Of a stretch of DNA of 64,000 nucleotides, positions 56,346 to 64,000 are shown piece by piece. Both the position numbers and the translations under genes were made by a program. A model generated the notes under the pieces. The model made no database searches, had not been told where the DNA came from, and saw only the letters and a list, made by a program, of their open reading frames with translations. The stretch is from positions 1,947,001 through 2,011,000 of the forward strand of contig BSYQ01000006.1 in assembly GCA_030272585.1 (NCBI GenBank). Direction: 5' to 3'. Each line of letters starts with the position of its first letter. Position 1 is the first letter of the stretch. The DNA comes from Bryopsis sp. KO-2023 (taxonomy: Eukaryota; Chlorophyta; Ulvophyceae; Bryopsidales; Bryopsidaceae).

Positions 56346-56631
56346 CTTAATTGGTTTTCTTGTTATGGTTTGGTTTCGTTCGGTATTCGGTTCGGGGTTT
56401 TTCGTTTCGTGGGTTCTTTTGTGAAAGCGTCGGGGACGCTGTGGAACGGTTTTCTTTATTGACTTCTTTTTGTGAGTTCGGGTTGAACAGTATCGAACAG
56501 GGTTTTTCGGGTTATTCTCTTTTGCAGAAACACTGGGACTGGTTGGGACAAACATTCGAACAGTTATTTGGGTTATTTTGGTGTAACGATTACGGAGATG
56601 AACTGTCGGCTTCGCGGGACGCGAAGTCGTG

Positions 56632-56645
56632 GGGGGGGGACTAGT
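56632..56645 (+). other. Purine-rich tract before the 3' LTR
   Basis: A run of nine G followed by ACTAGT immediately before the LTR; position and composition fit the plus-strand primer of LTR retrotransposons. Confidence 0.6.
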
Positions 56646-56825
56646 TGATATGAACCTCTGACTCACTAGTCCGTCCAGAAGTACAGCTGGACGGGGACGG
56701 TTCGAGATGTGAGATCTCGTACCGTCCCAGAGGCCATATAACGCGGCCTAGCCTTCCCACCACAGTTCTATCCTTTTTGCAGTTAACTCGTGTCTTCGGT
56801 CTGTGACCTCGAACCGTTCATATCA
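56646..56825 (+). repeat. 3' LTR of the Ty3 element
   Basis: 180 bp, no difference from the 5' LTR seen by eye. Confidence 0.95.
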
Positions 56826-58510
56826 GTTACTCAAGTGGCGGGGGTTCGAGCCGACCTTTAAACCATGACGTCTGAAGACGTTGACAGAAGCGCCAAGGCG
56901 TGGACGGAAGTGCCCAGAGACCGGGTCTCAGGCGGTGGGGGGACGCTCCCACCCGGGAAGACGGGTTATGCTAATTTTCTGTTATTTTTGCTTGCATGCT
57001 TGTAGGCTGGTCTGTTGGTCTGTTGGTTGCTTGTGTGTGTTTTTGTGTGTTTTGGGGCCCCTAAATTGGTGGTTGACTGCATCTTTGGCTACAGTGCATG
57101 CATATTTTGATGGTCGGAGTGTATGTGATTGCAATGAACATGACTTCAACTCTTGCAGGGATCGTTTTGAGATTAAAAACAACAACGATGGAGCAAAAGT
57201 GCCTTCTTGTCAGTCTCAGGACGCCTCTTGGTGTCGGTTTACCAAGGCCTGAACCTCATACTTTCCTGTACAAGGAGCGGCGCACTCGATGCACTCTTTC
57301 GCCGTGGGTTGTAATTATTGGTCGACATTGATTGACTCCCCCCACAGTAAAAGGGTTTGTTCAGATCAATGCCCCTCGTTGCTCTCCTATCCAGGAATTC
57401 TTCTTGATTGCAGCCACCTCGAGTGAGGCTGTGATTGGGGACATCGCAACAGCAGACTCAGCCATTGATAGATCGCTTTCGATGTTGTATCAACATGTAC
57501 CGGAAAATGATTTCCGAAACGCAATTCCCAGTGGGGTGATGAAACCATTATCACAGTCAATCAATCGATCACTGGAAGTGTGAGGCTCCAAGAAGAGCTC
57601 CAACCCACTCGACAGCACCACCGGTACCCTCAGTTGACAACAAAACATCAAGATTTCCCCTTTCCTCCCCACTCTCAATTATACGATCCACATCTTCCCC
57701 TTCCCAAACATACAAACCACGCTCGTTCGAGTCAACGTCTCGCTATCCGTTTTGTTCCACACCATTAATATTGACACCGTTTGAGGGCATGGGGCAAGAG
57801 GTGCTTGTACCTCAGGCCTGCAACCTTCAACAAAGAGAAGTTCCAGGCAGGAATAGGAAAGTTGTGTCACAGACAACAAGTTTCCACACTGGTGGCGGCG
57901 TGCAGACCGTGGGAAGTGGATGTTTTTCGGAGGCGCAGGTGTGTGCGCACAGCAAACTGTGTCGATCGATCGCCCGCATCTGGACAAACTTAGAGCGGCG
58001 GGTCGGGTTCCACCACTCGTTTCGTTGTTTTGGCTGCTGGGCACTAATTTTTGGTGGTGGTGGTGGTGGTTGCGAAAACCATCCTTCCACCGGCTGGTTG
58101 CGTTGTGGCTCATCGATGATCTCTTCTTTTCTATGATAAAACAATGTTGGAAAAACGTCCCAAAGTCAGGTGGCGGCGCGCTTTGTTTCTACACAAACAC
58201 ATTTGAAGCGGAAAAAAAGCCAAACGAAAACAAAAACTCGAGACACGCCCACCCTCTGCCTCGCTTCCCCCCACGCGTGGGCCGGTGCCCACTGTCGACA
58301 CCCTAGTACACTCTCAGCAGTCGTGAGACACCTCCAGGGAGGGCCCTTTTTGTGCTCACGAGTGCGTCATCAAGTGTACACTATTCAAAGGGTATTCAAC
58401 CAAGTCGTGTGAATGGGTTGGGCCAAAATGTCGACAGAGACGACACAAGCGTTTGTCACTTCTTACTTCGCTTGCGTGGCGCGTTCTGTGGCTGCAAATC
58501 GCCCCACGTG
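56826..58510 (+). repeat. Remainder of unit 2 after the Ty3 element
   Basis: Continues the interrupted 65-nt tRNA-like element (to 56864) and matches 35680-37366. One 83-codon frame, 57332-57583 (same as 36186-36437), reads smoothly after a CAG but has no recognised domain and no counterpart in the diverged edge copy, so it is not called. Confidence 0.7.
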
Positions 58511-60430
58511 ATGCGACCCCTTGAGCTCCAACGTTGAGCGCGATCACTTCCAAGAGCCGAGAACCTTGAATCTAGGGATCAAGTCCGACACGGTGTGCCC
58601 CCAATGCCGTTCTTCATCGAATCTTCATCCAAAGTACTGCAGAGAAACTAGGAAGCGCCACTCCACCATACAATCAAACTAGAAAGGACAAAAAAAATAA
58701 CACAACGTTAATAAACACACCCGACAATCCAAAATCATCTCTCGAGGGGTTGGGTGCACCCAACTCGTGATCTCGACGGTTTCCGGCTTCCCCGGATTCG
58801 TCGGATCACGGATTGGGTTTCACCCAACCCCTCCCTCTCTCTCCTCTAAGAGAGAGGCGTCCTATCCGGCCGAGGTCGGAAGGCGATCAGCTCCGGTTGG
58901 TCGCTCTTCCGACCGTTGGTCGGATATGGACGTGTCTCTCTTAGAGGAGAGAGCGAGAGATCCGGGTTCTTCCCCTTCGGGGGTCTCCCGTATAAAAAGG
59001 GCAACTCGTTAGGACGAGTTAGGGGTTCAAATCCCCTAGTTGCCTTTAATTTTTTTTCTCCCTTTTAAAACCTCCCTCTTTTCCTCTCTTTTTTCTACTC
59101 CTCACTCTTTTTGTTTTAATCCCTCTTTCTCACACTTATCGCATTCCATAGATAGATCAATGAAATCATGATTAACGTTGTGCGCTTTGAAACGTTGAAA
59201 ATAGACTTGCACAATTCGAATCTGTTTCCGTGTCCCTGTTGTATGTTGCGTGTCCCCGCACATACACGCACTTCGATTTCGTCTTCCTCTCGCCCGTAGA
59301 GAAAGAATGAACTGCCTGGGATAAGAAAAAGAACATGCTTCGCAAGGCCAGACGCACTGGTTCGATTGGGAGACGGCAGAGCCGTGGGGAACGTCCTGAA
59401 GGAAATTTTCGAAAAGGAGTGAAGGTACGTCGCGCCGTCGAGCGCTGATGATCGATAAAGCACAGAGTCCTATTGAATTCGTGTCGATGGATCAACCTCG
59501 TCGGAACCAGTTGCTGCGCGCGACCACACATCCAATCCTGACGCCAATCGAGTAACAAGTCAAACGGAAGAAGACAGCTCTGCGGTTGAACTAGAGTGCT
59601 GGAGTTGTTTGCACTTGAAGTGAAAGAAAGTAAAACGAAATTGAAGAGTGTTTGGACAGTCTTTTCTGTTGAAGCTCTTGTATATTCTTTCTGAAAGTAC
59701 TACCCTGCCGACTGTGGGCACGATGTTTGGCCATCGAGCAAAAAAATGATGCATTCAGAACATCGAGTATTCTGCTCAATATTGACTATTTTTGCATGTT
59801 GATGACATTGCAACAGGTTCCTTTGTTTGTCCATCTATGACTCCAGCGATGTTTTAATTTCCCCTTCCAAAACAGAATAAGCTGATAATCCCCATGATGA
59901 TTTGGACGGTTCTGTTGGCTCGCCTTTCCAGGCACCTGACATCAAGGGAAAGAAAAAATATATCGCACGCACAGAGGAACTTGATCAACAGCCGCAACAT
60001 AGAACACACCAGCTTGAACAAACCTTTCAACTTTAAGTCAAAACGACAGCTGTACTAAAAAACCGATAAGAAAACAAAAGAAGAATAAAGAAAGCGACGA
60101 AAACAAGAGCAAAAGAGTAGAGGCTCTCCGAAAAGGGATGGGGTTCAAAACTTGACAATAATAGTCAGCGGTGTTGGTGTTTCGTGTTCGATGCCCACAT
60201 TCCTCAGACCACTTTGTAAAAAGTGTTGCTTGTGTGAATAGATGGAGTTTCAAACGATTGTGTGTGCTAACATTTTCCATTTTGTGTTCGTTTTTGACAC
60301 AAAGAGAGGTCTTCTGGTTTTGTTGTGCAATTCCTCATGGAGCCACAGCAATCTGCGAAGGAAACCAGGTCTTGCCTCTCAGCTACCATGAGCTCGACAC
60401 TTGGACGCCCGCGGCGACGACTCGAAGAAG
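58511..60430 (+). repeat. Partial third unit, diverging after about 59125
   Basis: 58511-59125 is nearly identical to the start of units 1 and 2 and includes the structured RNA region. From about 59130 to 60430 it is still alignable with 21890-23100 but with many substitutions and indels. The sharp change marks the edge of the homogenised array. Confidence 0.75.
58744..59044 (+). ncRNA. Candidate structured RNA with tRNA-like three-way junction (copy 3)
   Basis: Same helices as copies 1 and 2; followed by TTTAATTTTTTTT. It is the last feature shared at high identity by all three units. Confidence 0.5.
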
Positions 60431-60565
60431 GTGACTTAAGTCACAAAGGAATGGGTCCTAACCTCGGCTCTGCTCTGACAAACATCCACTGACGCTCTTC
60501 AGTTTGTCGTTTTCGTTCTGCAAAAAGATAAGTTGAGCACTGAATACTCGTTTTCGACAGTCGCA

Positions 60566-61544
60566 ATGGCCTTCAAGAAGAGGATGAGCTTCTTCTCCAG
60601 TAAAAAGGGTGTCAGAAACCTTGGGTGTCCCTTGGAGCTGCTCTGCGACGACTCTCGCGACTCGTTGCCAGACCCACGGGGGAAAGTGTTCCGCTGGAGC
60701 AATGATGCAAAAACGTTTCCTGCCACAGATACCAATTTGCGGTTGGAGCTCTTGACATGGTCGGATTCCGACGAGGAGGAGGGGGACTCCTACCGGAGCG
60801 AGACCTCCACGCCGACCAGCGAAGATACCGCTCTTTTCGTTGGAAATCTGAGAAGAGCCAAGTCCCATGGTGCCGAATCATCCTGTGGGAATGGTGGCGT
60901 TGTTCGTCTTCGGGCTCTTTTCGCCCCAAAGTCGTCACCGGGTTCTGGCATCCAAGCTGTGACTGGTGTGGGGGATAAGTTGAGGAGAGCCTGCAAAGGA
61001 GTGCACTTTCATTCTCAGCGAAAGCCAGTTAGAGAGTGTGCGCTTCGAAAGTCGTTGAAACAAGAGGTAGGAGTGCTGTTCCCGCTGTGGCGAACAAAAA
61101 AGAGGCAGGACTCTTTTCTTCCTTTCTTTCTCGCCATGTGTGTGCAATTGTCGCAAACAGGTTGTCTCCTACGCCATAACAATGAATGTCTTTTCTTGAG
61201 AGCAGGGAAACGACAATCGGGGCCAGGAGGTCACCGCTGGCGGCTGCGTAGCCAACGAACAAGAAATACGAGATGAGCGATGTGCCGCTACAAACAGGAA
61301 GCGCACCATCCCAGTCTTGACCTCAGAGATCATCCGGAAGGGGATTAAAAAATCGAGATTCTTCCAAGATTTGAAACAAATTTGGAACAAAAACCTTGGG
61401 CGAAGTCTGCATGCTGGAAAATCGTTGACAACCAGAAGTCACGGTGGGTACCAAAAGTCAAATCCTCAAGTAAAAAATACAGTATTGGTAAAATTTCTCC
61501 TAATTTCTCCTGACTGTGGGTTTTCTGATGAATTTCGTGTCTGA
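60566..61544 (+). CDS. Unknown protein, two exons
   Basis: Exon 1 60566-61066 and exon 2 61206-61544 join in phase 0 (GAG|GTAGGA donor, AGCAG acceptor) to give 279 residues; an ATG at 60533 would add 11. The N-terminus reads MAFKKRMSFFSSKK, followed by a Cys/Leu segment (GCPLELLCDD), an acidic Ser-rich patch (SDSDEEEGDS, about 70-80) and a basic Arg/Lys-rich second half with RKRTIPVLTSEIIRKGIKKS. The last 35 residues from exon 2 may be intron read-through, since a CAA|GTAAAA donor occurs at about 61470. No domain recognised; the composition suggests a nuclear or regulatory protein, which is inference only. Confidence 0.45.
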
Positions 61545-62494
61545 TGTGTTTTGTTCAGGGGTAAATCAGCCTGACAATTGTTAGAGAATCGTTTGGTTTG
61601 AGAACTTGTTTAAAAACGAACGTGCCAAGCGCAGAAATGTATGATCCGAGACAAACAGAGAGAAAAACGATTTCAAGGCATGGGTATGAAAATATTGGGA
61701 GGACATATTGGCATTGGCAAAAAAGTATATAAAAGGGAGCAACACTTGCGAAGAAAAAACTTGGGAACGGGAAAATGATGTTGCAGTCTGGAACATCGTT
61801 TTGAATCCGCACTGGACCAATCAGTTTTTTTCGGAGTTTTGATGCTGATTCAGTGAATAGCGAACACACGCAAAAGGACACACGAGCAGTGTTTAATATC
61901 AAAATAGTTATAGATTTGCAAAGCATTGCAGTAGACGATTTGGTTGCTGGAAAACGTATTCGAACAAGGCCTGTGAGATGGGGAATGTGCGGAGGTATTA
62001 TGGACACTTTTCCCATCGTGCTTTTTTTGAATTCTCATATTTTTTTGTTTGGTCGGTAGTTTTTTTTTTGTTGGTTTGTAAATGCCAAAACTTTGCAAAC
62101 CTCATCAAATCACTTTCCTCAAAGAAATCAACTTCGGCCTCGGCCCCAAGAGTCAATGGCACAAACAAAAATAAAGAAAAAGTTTCCCTTACCATGTATA
62201 TATTTCCATCAGTCATGCCATGGAATCGAACCCATGTCTGATAGAGACAAGGAAAAAAATCATTTTCCTGCCAATAAAAAATAAATCAGCTGCTCTTTTT
62301 CTCCTTTTCTCTCCCTGGCCTCTGGTCAACCCTTCAACGATCTTCAACTCACTAACTAAAAAATCCCAGTTTTCCACTTTTGGGGTTCGTCTTTCACACA
62401 GCATGTATTTTTTCTGTCGGCTTCCGATATGCAATAAAGCTGATCCAGTGGAAAAAAAAATAGAAAATAAAAAGGGCACCAGTCAAAAAACACT
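61545..62494. other. Spacer, no gene recognised
   Basis: Contains A- and T-rich stretches. On the minus strand near 62212-62238 a T-arm-like hairpin CATGG-GTTCGATT-CCATG with flanking ATCAG/CTGAT is visible, without the rest of a tRNA. Confidence 0.4.
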
Positions 62495-63747
62495 TCAGTC
62501 CTTCTTCGATTCGAATTCCTCCTCAGGAATGAATGTCAAAGATGCCGCATTCATGCAGTATCTCTTTCCAGTTGGGCGAGGACCTATTGGAGAGCACCAA
62601 CCAAAAATTAGCTAGAACTTTGAACGGCTTCCATTATGCACATAACAATATTATTGCATTGATAATAATGATCAGTAACCCCTCTTTTCCTCCCCCCTGT
62701 CTAAAAACAGTAGCTTACACAACATCAGATCAGAACAATAAAGACGGGAAAAAAAAAGGAAAAAAAAAAAAGAATGACAAACAGCAAGAAACCTTGAACC
62801 CAAAGCGGAAAAAATTGCTTTTGGAGCTGATTTCTGGGCCGGCTGCTTTGGATGTTTCGTATGTGCTATACATGAATACATTTGACCAGCCTTCTTTTCC
62901 TTTTCTTCTTTCGATTATAGAAATTAAAAAAGCCAGAATTTGAACTAATTGTTGGTCAGAAAAGTTTTTTTCAGAAATAAATAAAAAAACAAGGATGGAC
63001 TTCATATGAAATCGCACCATCATTAAACACGTGGCCCAGATGGGCACCGCTCTTGGCATCGATCACTTCCACTCTGGGCATGAACGGAATGCTCCTATCC
63101 ACCACTTCGATCACATGTTCGGGGTCGACGGGGTCGTAGAAGCTGGGCCAGCCCGTTCCAGAGTTGTACTTGGTTTCAGAAGAGAACAGCGGCAATCCGG
63201 ACAGAGCACCAACGTAGACCCCCTTGGCCTTGTTGTCGTGCGAATAGCCGTTCGTGGTGGAACCCGTGAAGGCCCTCTCGGTGCCTTCCTCGAGATTCAC
63301 ATTCCTGGGGGGACGGCACAGACATGATTTTGTACATCTCAGAAATGCAACCCCACTTCGAAGGAACGTTTTAACAGGATGAGCGATACAAACAGGAGCC
63401 ATTGCTTTACCTGCAATTTTTCAAGCAATGTGTATAGGTGCTAAATCACCTCGTTGTGGACGGCCTTCTTTGGGAAAGTTTGCCTAATGTATATACATGT
63501 ATCTACGCAGGTAGATAATGTGTAAAAGTGTAAAAATATATATATTTCTTTTCCATTGTCCTCAGGAGCTTTGTTGGGCTGCCACCTTTGCTAGCTCATG
63601 GAATTTCTTGTTGTGCTGCGCTATCTTTTTTGAGCAATGTGGTGGTGGTGCTTGGAATCCTCACCTTTGAAGGGGCGTCAGCTTTGTGGCGGCCTCCTTC
63701 TTCTCCTCAAGAGTAAGAGGAGTGACATCATATCCAGACTTCGACAT
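62495..63747 (-). CDS. msrB: Peptide methionine (R)-S-oxide reductase, three exons
   Basis: Minus-strand exons 63665-63747, 63018-63304 and 62495-62583 join with matching phases (83 + 287 + 89 nt) to give 152 residues. Domain landmarks: [40 protein letters not shown] across the second junction, and [13 protein letters not shown], whose Cys is the catalytic residue of MsrB. The enzyme reduces methionine-R-sulfoxide in proteins using thioredoxin. The two CxxC pairs that hold the structural zinc in many MsrBs are absent (GALSG and DAKSG at those positions), so this is a zinc-free type. The N-terminus [12 protein letters not shown] gives no clear targeting peptide; an upstream in-frame extension lacks support. 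Confidence 0.92.
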
Positions 63748-64000
63748 TTTCTTGGTTGTCACCTCAGCTGGGGGTAGGTGGGGAAAGGAACGAAAACGAA
63801 AATTAGGGCAAAATTCAACATGCGCTAAAAAAAAATATGGTATGTCAAAAGGGCCTGAGATTTTCCTTGTGATTCTTGCAGTCAGGCATACGGACAAGAC
63901 GTAACTTCACAACAGCTAAAAACAGAAATATATATTTTGATGGATTGTGGTACAGATGCTTTTTTCTTTTTTCTTTTGAAAATCTAACTCCAGCTCACCT
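63748..64000. other. Upstream region of msrB
   Basis: No gene supported. A CAG on the minus strand shortly before the msrB ATG (rc of CTG near 63769) leaves open a 5' UTR intron. Confidence 0.4.

Larger units (their letters stand above)
48044..56825 (+). mobile_element. Complete chromodomain Ty3 (chromovirus-type) retrotransposon
   Basis: An 8782-bp element with 180-bp LTRs that look identical, flanked by the 5-bp duplication GTTAC (48039-48043, 56826-56830). Order: LTR, primer-binding site, small ORF, gag, pol (protease, RT, RNase H, integrase, chromodomain), a third ORF, purine-rich tract, LTR. All large frames are intact. Identical LTRs and intact frames indicate a very recent, possibly active insertion. 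It is markedly more GC-rich than the surrounding unit. Confidence 0.97.
37367..58510. repeat. Tandem unit 2 (12.36 kb after subtracting the Ty3 element)
   Basis: Direct repeat of unit 1 in the same order and orientation. Specific differences: a 150-bp insertion at 38067, the absence of the compact retroelement at 42966, one extra G in the PMP-like exon near 42686, a 15-bp in-frame loss near 43954 and a 76-bp loss near 44049, and the Ty3 element at 48044-56825. Confidence 0.9.

Overview
The window is nuclear DNA of a eukaryote, most likely a unicellular alga or related protist. Evidence seen directly: GT-AG introns that restore reading frames, U1 and U5 spliceosomal RNA genes, a single-domain AP2 protein, a chromodomain Ty3 retrotransposon, exons resembling polymorphic outer membrane protein (PMP) beta-helix proteins, and many long homopolymer runs. 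There are no operons or ribosome-binding sites. A chromerid-like or stramenopile-like alga would fit, but the sequence alone does not fix the lineage.

Layout. Positions 1-11.2 kb hold two ordinary intron-bearing genes: a Sec16-C-terminus-like coiled-coil protein (+, 1483-4354) and a three-exon beta-helix protein (-, 8826-11159), separated by homopolymer-rich spacer. Positions 11.2-21.2 kb are repeat-rich: a foldback plus GTGCGGGG minisatellite (12.5-13.5 kb), two elements with CATACT termini and GTCGG/GATCGG interiors (15.5 and 18.8 kb), a solo LTR (17.6 kb), and one small AP2 gene (19.8 kb).

Positions 21.2-60.4 kb are a tandem array. Two nearly identical units (12.3 kb each once insertions are subtracted) run 21218-37366 and 37367-58510. 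A third, partial copy starts at 58511, and diverged copies lie at both edges. Each unit carries a roughly 300-nt region predicted to fold strongly and ending in a tRNA-like three-way junction, a decayed PMP-like gene, one U1 snRNA gene and one U5 snRNA gene, and a pair of inverted repeats. Each unit has been hit by a different LTR retrotransposon. Unit 1 holds a compact gag-pro-RT-RNaseH element without integrase, whose three frames are linked by two canonical -1 slippery heptamers. Unit 2 holds a complete chromodomain Ty3 element with LTRs that look identical and an extra ORF coding for a coiled coil and a RING-like Cys/His pattern. The empty site for each insertion is present in the other unit, which fixes the 5-bp target duplications.

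Positions 60.5-64 kb return to single-copy genes: an unknown two-exon gene (+) and a three-exon methionine sulfoxide reductase B (-).

The strongest candidates for undescribed biology are the U1/U5 array with its associated structured RNA, the family of reduced tRNA-like folds (two of them next to or inside LTR-element insertion sites), the integrase-less double-frameshift retroelement, and the third ORF of the Ty3 element. All joins, folds and family assignments were made by eye.
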